Counted from the first letter of the stretch, positions 54,397 through 64,000 are shown. The stretch is 64,000 bases of DNA from PRDV01 sp963710865 (GCA_963710865.1 CAVQBR010000002.1:1054001-1118000), one strand, 5' to 3'. Notes: generated by a model from the letters alone, not told the origin. Numbers and translations are program-made.

Positions 54397-55462
54397 ACTT
54401 GAAAATGTTACTAAAACGTATAATGGCGAGAGCATACTCCAAAACTTGAGTATGCATATTCCAGCGGGTCAGATTTTTGTTCTCTTAGGTCCAAGCGGCT
54501 GCGGAAAAACGACACTTCTGAGACTTATCGGTGGATTTGAAAAGGTTGATAGTGGGAAGATTTTCCTGGGAGAGCGGGATATTACCGATCTAGATATCGA
54601 GAAGCGTCCTATTAATACGGTATTTCAGAATTATGCATTGTTCCCCCATTTAAATGTCTTTGAAAATGTCGCCTATAGTCTCATGCTTCAGAAGGTGCCG
54701 AGGGAGAGTATTAAGGAGAGAGTATCAAAAATCCTCAAAACAGTCAGACTAGAAAAACATGCCTTTAAAAGTATCGATCAGCTTTCGGGAGGCCAGCAGC
54801 AGCGTGTAGCCCTTGCCCGAGCTATTGTAAATGAACCTGCTGTGCTTTTATTGGATGAACCGTTGGCAGCACTTGATACGACACTTCGTGAACGGGTAAT
54901 GGTTGAACTGATCGCGCTGCAAGATACGCTTAAAACGACCTTTATCTATGTAACCCATGATCAGCTTGAAGCACTTACTGTTGCTGATCAGATGACGATT
55001 ATGAATTATGATGGGGAAATTGAGCAGATTGGAACCCCTAAAGAAATTTATGAGTTTCCTGCGTCTTCCTTTGTTGCCCAATTTGTTGGCACAACAAATA
55101 TCTTTGAAGGAACATTTAAAGATTCGATGCTCGAGGTTTCAGGGTTAGGCTCATTTCCACTTCATGTACCGCAGCGCAAGCCGTGGATGATTGATGGAGC
55201 TCATCTGTCTCTGAGTATTCGCCCCGAAAAAATAGGTATCTCACGAGTGGAACGATTGGGCTTTTCTACGATGCTTTCAGGAGCAGTTGAAGCGATTGTC
55301 TATCATGGCAGATCTACGCAGTATAATGTCCGCTTAAAAAATGGCACCCTCGTGCATGTCTTTGAGCAGAATGAGGAGCATATCGCGCTTGAAACGATCG
55401 ATTATGAATCGACCGTATATATTTATTGGCACAAAGAAAATGGGGTGCTTCTTGAAAGGTAA
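54383..55462 (+). CDS. potA: Spermidine/putrescine ABC importer ATPase
   Basis: 359 residues. Walker A GPSGCGKTT, Q-loop NTVFQNYALFPHL, signature LSGGQQQRVALARA, Walker B VLLLDEPLAALD, H-loop VTHDQ, then a C-terminal TOBE-type domain (LSIRPEKIG). It powers polyamine uptake. It overlaps the gene before it and the potB start. Confidence 0.94.
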   Translation: MKSIRLENVTKTYNGESILQNLSMHIPAGQIFVLLGPSGCGKTTLLRLIGGFEKVDSGKIFLGERDITDLDIEKRPINTVFQNYALFPHLNVFENVAYSLMLQKVPRESIKERVSKILKTVRLEKHAFKSIDQLSGGQQQRVALARAIVNEPAVLLLDEPLAALDTTLRERVMVELIALQDTLKTTFIYVTHDQLEALTVADQMTIMNYDGEIEQIGTPKEIYEFPASSFVAQFVGTTNIFEGTFKDSMLEVSGLGSFPLHVPQRKPWMIDGAHLSLSIRPEKIGISRVERLGFSTMLSGAVEAIVYHGRSTQYNVRLKNGTLVHVFEQNEEHIALETIDYESTVYIYWHKENGVLLER

Positions 55463-56306
55463 CACGAGCCTTCGTCCTTTCTTTTGGGTCGTTCCGGGAT
55501 TTCTGTGGGAACTGCTCTTTTTTTATATACCCCTCGCTCTGATGATAATATTAAGCTTTACCTATGTGACCGATACCTACCAGCATGTATCCTTTGCGCG
55601 CTATAGTCCTTTTTTTACCAAGGCCTATTTCCTTATCATCCTGAAATCACTCATTTTAGCCTGCGTAAACGGAATAGTATGTTTTCTTATAGGTTACCCC
55701 ATGGCCTACTTTCTTGCGTTTAAGACGGGACGTTTAAAGCTATTCTTTTTGTTTTTGCTGATCGTTCCCTTTTGGGTAAATTTTCTGCTTCATGTGTATG
55801 CTTGGTTTTTTGTTCTCGACCAAGGAGGTATTATTAATAGTTCTTTGCTCATGCTTGGCATTATTGATGAACCACTTCATTTATTGAATTCAATGTTTGC
55901 GATTATTGTTGTAATGGTCTATTGTTATCTTCCTTTCATGGTGCTTCCCATCTACTCTTCTCTTGCTCGCTTTAATCAAACGCTTTTAGAGGCATCGCGG
56001 GACCTTGGCGCAACAGATTTTGAAACCTGGTATCACATTGTCTTGCCCCTCTCATTATCGGGGGTTGCCTCAGGATTTGCGCTGGTATTTATTCCTTCAT
56101 TTGGCGAGTTTGCTATCCCTGGGCTCATGGGAGGTGAAAAGTTTGTGTTTGTCGGATCTGTCATTACACAGTATGCATTAGGTGCTCAGACGATGCCCTT
56201 TGGGACAGCGTTTACCGTGATGTGTTTTTGCGCATTGATCCTGTTTATGCTTATGGGATATGGGCTCAAGCGACTTCTTGCAAGAGGAGTTGACCATGGA
56301 AGCTAA
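55440..56306 (+). CDS. potB: Spermidine/putrescine ABC importer permease
   Basis: 288 residues, six transmembrane helices. The EAA-type loop LEASRDLGATDFETWYHIVLPLSLSG contacts PotA. The start is taken at ATG 55440, within the end of potA; a TTG at 55452 is an alternative. It overlaps potC by 11 bases. Confidence 0.9.
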   Translation: MGCFLKGNTSLRPFFWVVPGFLWELLFFYIPLALMIILSFTYVTDTYQHVSFARYSPFFTKAYFLIILKSLILACVNGIVCFLIGYPMAYFLAFKTGRLKLFFLFLLIVPFWVNFLLHVYAWFFVLDQGGIINSSLLMLGIIDEPLHLLNSMFAIIVVMVYCYLPFMVLPIYSSLARFNQTLLEASRDLGATDFETWYHIVLPLSLSGVASGFALVFIPSFGEFAIPGLMGGEKFVFVGSVITQYALGAQTMPFGTAFTVMCFCALILFMLMGYGLKRLLARGVDHGS

Positions 56307-57078
56307 ATCGGTTGGTGCGACCGGATTTAATGTGATGATTTTTCTGATCTTTTTGTTTCTGTATGTACCGATGGCTATACTCGTTATCTTTTCATTCAAT
56401 GATGGACTATTTCCTTCACCCTGGCAGGGTTTTACCGTAAAATGGTACAGTGAATTGTTTCATTCGCCAGCAGTTTGGGATGCTTTTTATAACTCACTTA
56501 TTGTCGCAGTATCGGCAACCTGCCTTAGTCTGTTATTCGCACTCGGGCTTGTGTATTATGAAAGTCATGAGCGGATGATCGGCTCATGGGTGTACCTCTT
56601 TTATGGAACAATTTTTGTGCCAGAGGTTGTTCTTGCTATTGGGTTATTAAGTTTCCTTTCGTTTTGCTCGGTGCCGCTTGGTCTGACAACACTGATTGCT
56701 GGTCATACCTTGCTGGGACTTGGCTATGCTGTTCCTATTGTGTATGCCAGTTATCACACATTAGATGCGACACTGCGAGAGGCATCGCGTGATCTTGGCG
56801 CGACGAACAGTCAGACCTTTTTTAAAATTACCGTGCCGCTCCTCCGGATTCCGTTGCTCGTGTGTGCTTTGCTCGTGTTTATTATTTCATTTGATGACTT
56901 TATTGTGTCCTATTTTTGCGCAGGCAGTGAAGCTCAAACGCTTTCGTTATATATTTATAGTATGATACGCACTGGGATTTCACCGGTAATTAATGCCTTA
57001 TCTACGTTGTTATTGGCGTTAAGTGGGCTCCTTGTATTTATGTTTTGTTCATTATCTTTACGCTCGAATTTGTGGTGA
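56296..57078 (+). CDS. potC: Spermidine/putrescine ABC importer permease
   Basis: 260 residues with six helices and an EAA-type loop (LREASRDLGATNSQTFFKITVPLL). SFNDGLFPSPWQGFTVKWY is typical of PotC. AGGAGTTGACC precedes ATG 56296; codons back to 56260 belong to the potB region. Three bases separate it from potD. Confidence 0.92.
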   Translation: MEAKSVGATGFNVMIFLIFLFLYVPMAILVIFSFNDGLFPSPWQGFTVKWYSELFHSPAVWDAFYNSLIVAVSATCLSLLFALGLVYYESHERMIGSWVYLFYGTIFVPEVVLAIGLLSFLSFCSVPLGLTTLIAGHTLLGLGYAVPIVYASYHTLDATLREASRDLGATNSQTFFKITVPLLRIPLLVCALLVFIISFDDFIVSYFCAGSEAQTLSLYIYSMIRTGISPVINALSTLLLALSGLLVFMFCSLSLRSNLW

Positions 57079-57081
57079 ACC

Positions 57082-58155
57082 ATGCCCATCCGTGCACTTA
57101 TCGTTCTGTTTTGGTTGTTTGTTATTGGTGGGTTTATAGCATGGCCAAGCTTTTCATTGTTTACTAATCACCGAACATCGATTAATGTTTGTGCTTGGCT
57201 TGGCATGTTTGATCTCAAGTATATTGAAGCATTTGAGCGACAGACCGGTATTAAGGTAAATATTAGCTATTATGAAAGCAATGAGGAGTTGCTCTTAAAA
57301 CTTGGCTCCTATCGCCACGGATATGACCTTATTGTTCCTTCAGACTATACAGTGTATTTATTACGTCAGCAAACTATGCTCAAACCGCTCGATAAGGGCA
57401 AGCTTACCTTTTATCAGGACCTTAACCCGGTCGTCTGTGGGCACTACTTTGATCCTCAGAATGACTATTCAATACCGTATGAATGGGCCGTATTTGGTCT
57501 AGGGATAAATACTGAGTGTTACCCAGATCTTGATCGAGATGCTGCCTCATGGGACCTTATCTTCAATGCACCTTCCTCAAGGAAAGTAATCATGACAAAT
57601 GATCTCCTGGTTGCGATTCCCATTACGCGGTTGTACCTGTACCACGCGATTGATAATCTGACAAAAAAAAAGCAGATCAAAAGGATAACGAAACTCCTTA
57701 TGCGCCAGTACCCCCTCGTTGAGGCGTATAGTGATTTTAGAGCAAGTTACTATTTAGCAAGTAAAAATGGCTGCGTAGCCGTAGCATCAAGTTCTGCTAT
57801 TTTAATGAGTATGCGAGAGTATCCTCATATTGATTTTGTGATACCAAAGGAGGGTAGTGTTGCAACGATTGAGAGCTTTGCGCTTCCTGTATCAACCCGC
57901 AAGGACGACCTTGTGTATGCTTTTTTGAATTTCATTATGAAGCCTGAAAGCGTTGCACATACCTATACGACCTTAGGCTACTTTCCAACAACGCTTGCAC
58001 CGCTCAAGCTTATTGATATGGACCCAAAAACCCGTGCGTTACTAACGATGACTAAGCAAGAGTTCGAAAGATTCACGCTTGTTCGGTATGATAGGATCCT
58101 TAGCGTTCTTACGTATCAGCAGCTGCAGGATCTGTCGATTACGATTAAAGCGTAG
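57082..58155 (+). CDS. potD: Polyamine-binding protein of the ABC importer
   Basis: 357 residues. An N-terminal hydrophobic anchor (ALIVLFWLFVIGGFIAW) lacks a lipobox Cys. The binding-protein fold follows: INVCAWLGMFDLKYIEAFERQTG, YESNEELLLKL, YDLIVPSDYTV, IPYEWAVFGLGINTE. It captures polyamines in the periplasm for PotBC. Specificity for putrescine or spermidine cannot be read. Confidence 0.9.
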   Translation: MPIRALIVLFWLFVIGGFIAWPSFSLFTNHRTSINVCAWLGMFDLKYIEAFERQTGIKVNISYYESNEELLLKLGSYRHGYDLIVPSDYTVYLLRQQTMLKPLDKGKLTFYQDLNPVVCGHYFDPQNDYSIPYEWAVFGLGINTECYPDLDRDAASWDLIFNAPSSRKVIMTNDLLVAIPITRLYLYHAIDNLTKKKQIKRITKLLMRQYPLVEAYSDFRASYYLASKNGCVAVASSSAILMSMREYPHIDFVIPKEGSVATIESFALPVSTRKDDLVYAFLNFIMKPESVAHTYTTLGYFPTTLAPLKLIDMDPKTRALLTMTKQEFERFTLVRYDRILSVLTYQQLQDLSITIKA

Positions 58156-58207
58156 GAATCTTTGTTTTTTGCGAAAAATTGACGTATTCTAAAAGGGAAA
58201 GGAATCC

Positions 58208-60097
58208 ATGCACCACAAAAAATTTTATGTCACAACCCCTATTTATTATGTAACAGCAAAGCCTCATCTTGGCTCCTTATATTCAACGTTGCTTGCTGAC
58301 GTAGCAGCTCGCTGGGCAAAATTACAAGGGACTCAAACGTTTTTTATGACCGGAAGTGATGAGCATGGTCAAAAGATTGCCGAAGCTGCTCAAAGTGCCG
58401 GAAAAAGTCCTCAAGAGTTCGTTGATGGGCTCGTAGGTGCGTATAAAGACATGTGGCACAAATATTCTATAGCATACGATTATTTTGCTCGAACAACTGA
58501 TGAGCAGCATATCAAAGCAGTGCAGCAGTTGATACGCACCTTGCAAGCAACCGGTGATATCTATAAATCTTTTTATACGGGCTATTATTGTACGCCCTGT
58601 GAAACCTATGTTACGGAAAAAGAGTCTGAAGGAGAACCGCCTTGTACATCCTGCGGTCGTGGAACAGCTCCTATTTCGGAAGAATCCTATTTCTTCCGAC
58701 TCTCAGCCTATGCAGATCGCTTACTTGCATTTTATGATGCACATCCCGATTTTATTGTTCCTGCTGAGAGGCTGCAGGAAGTGAAATCATTCGTAAAGTC
58801 AGGCCTTAAAGATTTGAGTATAAGTCGAACGAGCGTTACCTGGGGAGTTCCATTTCCCGATGATCCAAAGCATGTGGTCTATGTGTGGGCCGAGGCTCTG
58901 CAGATTTATATCACTGCCGTGGGGTACGGAAATGAAGCTCGAAGCGAAGAGTTTAAGTTCTGGTGGCCAGCAGATATGCAGGTAATGGCGAAAGATATTG
59001 TGCGATTTCATGCGGTCTATTGGCCTATCTTCTTAATGGCTGCACAGCTTGCGCTTCCGAAAAAGCTCCTCGTCCATGGATGGTTGAAAGTGAATAATCA
59101 AAAAATGTCTAAATCCTTAGGCAATGTGGTTGATCCTCAGGCCCTCTTAGATGTGTATGGAGCAGATGCAGTGAGATATTATCTCGTACGTCATATGGCT
59201 ATTACCCAAGATGCTGAGTTTAGCACCATAGATTTAGAGCAACGTATCAGCTCTGATTTAGCAAATGACCTAGGTAACTTGTTGCAAAGAACGGTGACGC
59301 TGGCGCATAAGCATTCATTGTTTGAGATACAGCCACCACAAGTGTGGGGAGTCCATGAAATAACCCTACGAGATTCTTTCTGGACTGTCTTAGAACGGTT
59401 CAGTGAGGACATGGAAGAAGGATACTTTTCTCGAGCATTAGGCCATCTCTGGAAATTCATTCATGAAGTGAATGCGTATTTTCATGCTGCTGAACCCTGG
59501 AAACTTGCTGACCCTATTCGATTTGCAGAGGTGCTCTCGGCAACCTGCCATAGCCTCGCAGCGATAGGTATACTGTTGCTGCCCGTTATGCCTAGTTCGA
59601 TGGAGACGCTCCTCAAGAGCTTGGGGGTGTCCCTTGAAGGAAAAAGTGATATGATTACTGAATTAACCGATAATCCTTGGAACAAAACATTCATGCTTAC
59701 TAAAATACCTGCTTTATTTCAAAAGTTTGAACCCTCTGCGCCTGTACAAATAGAAGAACCACAGCTGCCTACAATTACCATTGATGAGTTTGCAAAGGTT
59801 ACTCTGCTGGTAGGAACTATTACTGAATGTACTGAAGTTACTGGCTCTGATAAGCTCCTGAAATTGCAGGTTGACTTCGGTTCCTCAGGCAAGCGACAAG
59901 TCCTTTCTGGGGTGAAGAAGCACTTTGCTCCTGCTGAACTGACCGGTAAACAGGCAGTCTTTGTATATAATTTAGCACCGCGTAAGATGATGGGATTAGA
60001 GTCGCAAGGTATGCTGTTAACAGCTGAGGATGAGCAAGGTACTCTCAAGATTATTACCCCTGCAAGTCCAGTTGGCAATGGTACAAGGCTGAAATGA
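58208..60097 (+). CDS. metG: Methionyl-tRNA synthetase
   Basis: 629 residues. TPIYYVTAKPHLGSLYST has the HIGH box, YCTPCETYV...CTSCGRG the four-Cys zinc knuckle, and KMSKSLGNVVDP the KMSKS loop. The C-terminal ~110 residues are the tRNA-binding (Arc1p/EMAP-like) domain (VTLLVGTI, VLSGVKKHF, NLAPRKMMG). It charges initiator and elongator tRNA-Met. AAAGGAATCC precedes the ATG. Confidence 0.97.
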   Translation: MHHKKFYVTTPIYYVTAKPHLGSLYSTLLADVAARWAKLQGTQTFFMTGSDEHGQKIAEAAQSAGKSPQEFVDGLVGAYKDMWHKYSIAYDYFARTTDEQHIKAVQQLIRTLQATGDIYKSFYTGYYCTPCETYVTEKESEGEPPCTSCGRGTAPISEESYFFRLSAYADRLLAFYDAHPDFIVPAERLQEVKSFVKSGLKDLSISRTSVTWGVPFPDDPKHVVYVWAEALQIYITAVGYGNEARSEEFKFWWPADMQVMAKDIVRFHAVYWPIFLMAAQLALPKKLLVHGWLKVNNQKMSKSLGNVVDPQALLDVYGADAVRYYLVRHMAITQDAEFSTIDLEQRISSDLANDLGNLLQRTVTLAHKHSLFEIQPPQVWGVHEITLRDSFWTVLERFSEDMEEGYFSRALGHLWKFIHEVNAYFHAAEPWKLADPIRFAEVLSATCHSLAAIGILLLPVMPSSMETLLKSLGVSLEGKSDMITELTDNPWNKTFMLTKIPALFQKFEPSAPVQIEEPQLPTITIDEFAKVTLLVGTITECTEVTGSDKLLKLQVDFGSSGKRQVLSGVKKHFAPAELTGKQAVFVYNLAPRKMMGLESQGMLLTAEDEQGTLKIITPASPVGNGTRLK

Positions 60098-60178
60098 GCC
60101 GACTCGGGTTCTTTTAAGGTGGACAGTTAGTTTCCTTTGCAGTAAACTTCCTCTATATATCGTTTAATTGAGGTGCGT

Positions 60179-61735
60179 ATGTCGGAGAAAACTTTTTGCA
60201 TTGCTGGCCCGATTATAGAAGAAGATCATTACTTTCTTGATCAGCGGCTTGATTGGAAAGAATTTAGCACGTATATTTCAAGGAAATATTACTTTGTACT
60301 TCATGCTCCCAGGCAGAGTGGCAAAACAACTGCTATCAAGCAGATTGTGCGGCGACTGAATGCAGAGGGAAAGTACACTGCTCTCTATATCAATGTAGAA
60401 TCGAGCGCTACTGCACGGGATGATTTCGAAAAAGCTCTCATTGGGGTTGTACATGAGCTAGCGAATGCCATTTCTGAACAGCTTGATTCGAATTATGCAG
60501 CCATTGCTTCGCATCTGAGATGTATGGCTGAAGGTCCAATTTCAGTTACTTTTCTTTTGGATGCAGTGCGTTATACGTGTAGATCGATTCAGCAACCACT
60601 TGTTTTATTTATCGATGAAATAGATGCTTTGATGGGAGATTCTCTTCTGTCGGTATTACGACAAATTCGTACGGGATTTGATGAGCGGCCGCAGAATTTT
60701 CCGCAAGCTCTCTGTCTTATAGGTTTGCGGGACGTGCGTGATTATAGAATTTGGTCAAAAGAACAGGAACAGTATGTATCGACGAGTAGTCCTTTTAATA
60801 TAAAAGCTCTTTCTTTACGTCTTGCTAACTTTTCTCTTGACGATGTGCGCGCTTTATACATGCAGCATACACAGGCGACTGGACAACAGTTTACTGATGA
60901 AGCGATTGAATGTGCATTTTTTTTAACGCAAGGGCAGCCATGGCTGGTTAATGCACTAGCACAAGAAGCTTGTTTTAAGCTGGTACTTGAGAGAAGCATA
61001 CCAATTACCAAAGAGGTAATTGAACAGGCAAAAGAGGCACTTATAGTGCGAAGAGACACCCACATAGATGCATTACTGGAGAGGCTCAACGAAAAACGTG
61101 TATCCGAAGTAATTGATGCGATCATATATGGTGATGTGACAAGCCAGCAGTTTAGCAGCGATGACGAACTCTATTGTAAAGATTTGGGATTGCTTTCACC
61201 CAGATCCGATGCGCTTGAGATTGCTAATCCCATCTATCAGCAGATCATTTTGGCGGTACTTGCGGCAAAATTTCAATCAAGAATTACTGCACAGGTGAGG
61301 TATGTTAATGCTGATGGTTCGTTGTCGATGACAAGGCTTTTAGAAGGATTCACTCAGTTTTATCGAGAAAATTCTCAAGCATGGTTAGAAGAATATACGT
61401 ACCGAGAGTCTGGCCCGCATATTCTTATGCTTGCCTATGCACAAAAACTTATTAATGGAGGTGGGCAGATTTGTCGCGAATATGCTTTAGGCCGAAGAAG
61501 AGTCGATTTGTTTGTTGCGTGGAAACGACAGAGATTTGTTCTTGAACTCAAAATTAAGCATGGAGAATCAACGCTTTCAAAAGGGCTTGAGCAAGTTGCT
61601 GATTATATGGATACAGCTGCTGCGGAAGGGCATCTCATAATTTTTGATAGAGATACAACAAAGTCCTGGGATGAAAAGATATCACACGAAGTGGTTGGTT
61701 TTGCTTCGAAAGATATACATGTATGGACCTTATAA
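60179..61735 (+). CDS. AAA-like ATPase fused to PD-(D/E)XK domain
   Basis: 518 residues. Walker A HAPRQSGKTT (42-51), Walker B PLVLFIDEIDAL (~141-152), TQGQPWLVNALA, then a PD-(D/E)XK fold at the C-terminus: GRRRVDLFV (D near 443) and FVLELKIKHG (E and K near 455-458), followed by GLEQVADYMD. It belongs to the 'AAA-like domain' group, distinct from the proteins at 16553 and 34349 but of the same architecture. ATG 60179 has GAGG upstream; GTG 60173 is less likely. The target, DNA or protein, is unknown. Confidence 0.85.
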   Translation: MSEKTFCIAGPIIEEDHYFLDQRLDWKEFSTYISRKYYFVLHAPRQSGKTTAIKQIVRRLNAEGKYTALYINVESSATARDDFEKALIGVVHELANAISEQLDSNYAAIASHLRCMAEGPISVTFLLDAVRYTCRSIQQPLVLFIDEIDALMGDSLLSVLRQIRTGFDERPQNFPQALCLIGLRDVRDYRIWSKEQEQYVSTSSPFNIKALSLRLANFSLDDVRALYMQHTQATGQQFTDEAIECAFFLTQGQPWLVNALAQEACFKLVLERSIPITKEVIEQAKEALIVRRDTHIDALLERLNEKRVSEVIDAIIYGDVTSQQFSSDDELYCKDLGLLSPRSDALEIANPIYQQIILAVLAAKFQSRITAQVRYVNADGSLSMTRLLEGFTQFYRENSQAWLEEYTYRESGPHILMLAYAQKLINGGGQICREYALGRRRVDLFVAWKRQRFVLELKIKHGESTLSKGLEQVADYMDTAAAEGHLIIFDRDTTKSWDEKISHEVVGFASKDIHVWTL

Positions 61736-61918
61736 ACTATTGTTTACCTCGAGCGTTCCTTAGGTTGTTTGAACAGCGGGATTTATCAGCCCGATTAGGG
61801 AAAACAGCTGCATCGCAAGAACGTTTTGCCTGTCGATGTTGATTTTGCTGAGTATATTGACTGGGCACGATAGCCGTGCAGCGGAAAAGAAGTCCTAAGA
61901 GGGCGATGGAAATAAAAA

Positions 61919-61946
61919 TTAATGGGAGCGCGAGCGCTCCCATTAA
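61919..61946 (-). terminator. Strong terminator of the ankyrin gene
   Basis: TTAATGGGAGCGC-GA-GCGCTCCCATTAA, a perfect palindrome, followed on the minus strand by TTTTTATTT. It lies six bases beyond the stop at 61952. Confidence 0.92.
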
Positions 61947-61951
61947 CTGAT

Positions 61952-62986
61952 TTATCGAGGAAAGAGAGCTTCCACTTCTACCTTTAATGCCTTTGCAAAA
62001 ATAGTCTTTATTCTATGATTGCCGCGAGCATAGTCGAGAGCGGATTTTCCATCTATATCTTGAACAAAAGCATCTGCGCCTTGGTTAAGTAACATTCTAA
62101 TGGTTTCCTCATCTGCCGTTCTGGTAGCATCGATCAAGAGAGTGCTGCCAAAATCAGTGAGTAAGTTTAATTTCTTTGCTGCATGTTGTTCAAAGATATG
62201 CTGCAGTCTCATATTGTCACTAGATAGCGCATATGAGAGAGCTGTATTGCCCGTGATATCTGCAATACGAGTGTCTGCATTGCTCTCGAGCAATATCTGC
62301 ACGGCTTGGCAGTCTCCCTTTTTCACTGCCTTGATAAGGGCTGTTTCACCATAATCGTTGACGTTGTCAACATTAAAGGTAGCCAAAGTGCGTAAAGCGA
62401 GTTCTCTATTCATCGAAAACGTTGCTATGAGCGGTCGTAGCATTTCATAATTCATCGCGACTGTGTCGAGATTGTTATCAATTGCCGACATTAAGAGTGT
62501 ATTATGTGCTTCATCAACTGTTAGCATGGTAAACACGCGGATTCTTCCTGGCTTTTTCAAAGCATCGACAAACAATTCTATGGCACTCGGGATGCCACAT
62601 AATGCAAAGCAAGCCAAGACGGCTGGGAATAGATTCTCAGAATTGTTGACAAATTTCAACATATTGACCGCGGGGTCCGTTGAGATCTTTGGGTATCGTG
62701 ATTCAAATTCTGTCAAGAAGCGTGCAGCAATTGTGTCAGCGAGGGTTCTAATAAAACGAGGAGAACACTGTTCCGCCATTAATGTCTTGAGATAACCAGC
62801 TATGTTAAGGGTTACTGTCGAAAAGTCATCCCCTTCCAAAAGATAGGGTAATAAATAGCTCGCATGGAGGTCGTTCGGCAGATATTTCATATAGGACGGG
62901 CTTGACTGATTCGCTGGTGCTGGACCTACCATGCCAAACAAGGTGGGTGTTGAAACGAGCAATGCTAATGAGAGTAAGGTTTTCAT
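61952..62986 (-). CDS. Secreted ankyrin-repeat protein
   Basis: 344 residues with a signal peptide (MKTLLSLALLVSTPTLFG). A helical region is followed by about four ankyrin repeats in residues ~170-335 (YGETALIKAVKKGDCQAVQILLESNADTR is one unit in two pieces; GNTALSYALSSDN; GSTLLIDATRT; GKSALDYARGN). AAGGAACATTCT precedes the ATG. It is not close to Ank1-5 in sequence. Likely exported; role unknown. Confidence 0.8.
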   Translation of the reverse strand: MKTLLSLALLVSTPTLFGMVGPAPANQSSPSYMKYLPNDLHASYLLPYLLEGDDFSTVTLNIAGYLKTLMAEQCSPRFIRTLADTIAARFLTEFESRYPKISTDPAVNMLKFVNNSENLFPAVLACFALCGIPSAIELFVDALKKPGRIRVFTMLTVDEAHNTLLMSAIDNNLDTVAMNYEMLRPLIATFSMNRELALRTLATFNVDNVNDYGETALIKAVKKGDCQAVQILLESNADTRIADITGNTALSYALSSDNMRLQHIFEQHAAKKLNLLTDFGSTLLIDATRTADEETIRMLLNQGADAFVQDIDGKSALDYARGNHRIKTIFAKALKVEVEALFPR

Positions 62987-63163
62987 AGAATGTTCCTTTT
63001 TAGTAATTATTTAATTAGTATAGACTTATTATGAATTATTTTTTTTAAACTGTCAAGTTGCATTATTGCAAAGATCTGTTTTTTTGCGAACCTGGCGTGC
63101 GAGAGCGCCTAAGCGTTCCCAGTAAGTTGTTTATAGAGGAAAAAACTCTCCAAGATCGAGCTT

Positions 63164-64000
63164 TTAATGTTCGCCTTCAGGTGTCGGTTCGATAGTTTTG
63201 ACATAGGTGCACGATTTATTGCCACAAGTCAGTGTTACCCGTCCTTCTTTATCCACCCGTTTGAGAAGATAGGGATTGTTGCATTTGGCACACGGTGTCT
63301 CTTCTATTTCACCAGATATGGAGAACTTACAGTCTGGATACCTGCTGCATCCCCAGAACTTTTTACCTTTCCACATCTTTTGAACAACGTCCCCTTTTCC
63401 ACACTGGGTACACTTAAAGCCGGCCTTCACCGGTTTAATATACTTACAGCTTGGGTATCCGGTACAGGCAGTAAAAGGTCCAAAGCGCCCTTGCATTTGC
63501 CTGAGGGGCTTGGTACAGAGGGGACACTGCTCATCTAATACCTTAGGTGCTTCCATGGCAATTAATTTGATGGTGCCATCAGGCAATCGTTCAAAGTTGC
63601 TGGTAAAGGTACACTTTGGATAACGATCACAGCCGGCAAATGGTCCTGCTTTACCAAAGCGAATAATAAGATGGCCTTGTTTGCATTCGGGACAGAGTAT
63701 ATTCGTTGGCTCTGTTACTTTCTTCGCTTCACCGCGGAAGGTGGTAAGATCCTTTTCAAATTCTGAATAAAAGTCTTTCAGGAGCTTATCTCTGCTTAAA
63801 GTGCCTTGCGCAATCTTATCAAGATTTTCTTCCATGTTGGCCGTAAAGTGCAAATCCATAATTTTAGGAAGGTTATCACTGAGCATCTTGGTAACGACTA
63901 CACCTAATTCACTCGGCACAAAACGTTTCTTTTCATCAAGCGTAGTATAGGCGCGTGCTTGAATCGTTTTTAAGATTGGTACATAAGTACTCGGTCTGCC
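63164..64000 (-). CDS. topA: DNA topoisomerase I, C-terminal part
   Basis: Open to the right edge of the window (279 codons visible). The start is outside. It begins in RPSTYVPILKTIQ and RFVPSELG, the end of the TopA core. Four tetracysteine zinc ribbons follow: CPEC..CDRYPKC, CPLC..CTGYPSC, CTQC..CSRYPDC and CAKC..CGNKSC. TopA relaxes negative supercoils; the ribbons bind DNA. The sequence ends normally at 63164. Confidence 0.95.
   Translation of the reverse strand, partial: GRPSTYVPILKTIQARAYTTLDEKKRFVPSELGVVVTKMLSDNLPKIMDLHFTANMEENLDKIAQGTLSRDKLLKDFYSEFEKDLTTFRGEAKKVTEPTNILCPECKQGHLIIRFGKAGPFAGCDRYPKCTFTSNFERLPDGTIKLIAMEAPKVLDEQCPLCTKPLRQMQGRFGPFTACTGYPSCKYIKPVKAGFKCTQCGKGDVVQKMWKGKKFWGCSRYPDCKFSISGEIEETPCAKCNNPYLLKRVDKEGRVTLTCGNKSCTYVKTIEPTPEGEH

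Noticed and set aside
61737..61943. 68-codon minus-strand frame starting inside the ankyrin-gene terminator
   Set aside because: Its start codon lies within the perfect terminator palindrome, with no Shine-Dalgarno.

Overview
The window looks like a chromosome segment of a Gram-negative, host-dependent bacterium. It has a BamA-type outer-membrane assembly protein, other outer-membrane proteins, many secreted ankyrin-repeat and beta-helix proteins, several AAA/PD-(D/E)XK ('DUF1703-like') proteins and decaying insertion sequences. This mix, with moderately AT-rich DNA and a Sec signal on most accessory proteins, fits the Dependentiae (TM6/Babeliae), intracellular symbionts of protists. That placement is inferred from gene content and not proven here.

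Layout. 0-5 kb: two tandem secreted beta-helix paralogues with duplicated leaders and terminators. 5.3-8.7 kb: a minus-strand operon of a FolC-like protein, an AtpI-like protein, atpB and a four-hairpin fused c subunit. 9-13.4 kb: a type IV pilin gene split by an IS21-family element, convergent with rpsU-rbfA-prepilin peptidase. 13.9-20.4 kb: ankyrin protein, ISAs1 and IS200 wrecks, an AAA/PD-(D/E)XK protein and an outer-membrane protein. 20.5-22.2 kb: small protein and gltX. 22.4-26.4 kb: a three-gene cassette of small secreted membrane proteins present twice, each copy behind the same promoter. 26.7-30.4 kb: secreted coiled-coil protein, tiny lipoprotein and an AAA+ ATPase resembling mitochondrial ATAD3. 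30.5-34.1 kb: acylphosphatase-fold protein, bamA and a secreted PI3/4-kinase-like protein. 34.3-46.6 kb: a broken AAA/PD-(D/E)XK gene, five tandem ankyrin paralogues and murJ, with duplicated scraps of murJ and the nuclease gene marking how the array grew. 47.2-50.9 kb: two ankyrin-like secreted proteins ending in CaaX boxes (CCIQ, CTIQ). 51.4-58.2 kb: a DUF2339 membrane protein, a His-rich membrane protein and potABCD. 58.2-64 kb: metG, another AAA/PD-(D/E)XK protein, an ankyrin protein and the 3' part of topA.

How it fits together. The housekeeping genes (atp, rpsU-rbfA, gltX, metG, bamA, murJ, topA) are islands among expanding families of exported proteins that probably face the host. Host-directed features include candidate prenylation boxes, an ATAD3-like ATPase, a kinase-fold protein with a signal peptide, ankyrin arrays and a polyamine importer. 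The c subunit, with one of four ion sites lost, suggests a rotary ATPase biased toward ATP-driven pumping, which would suit a cell that obtains ATP from its host. No rRNA, tRNA or CRISPR array was recognised by eye.
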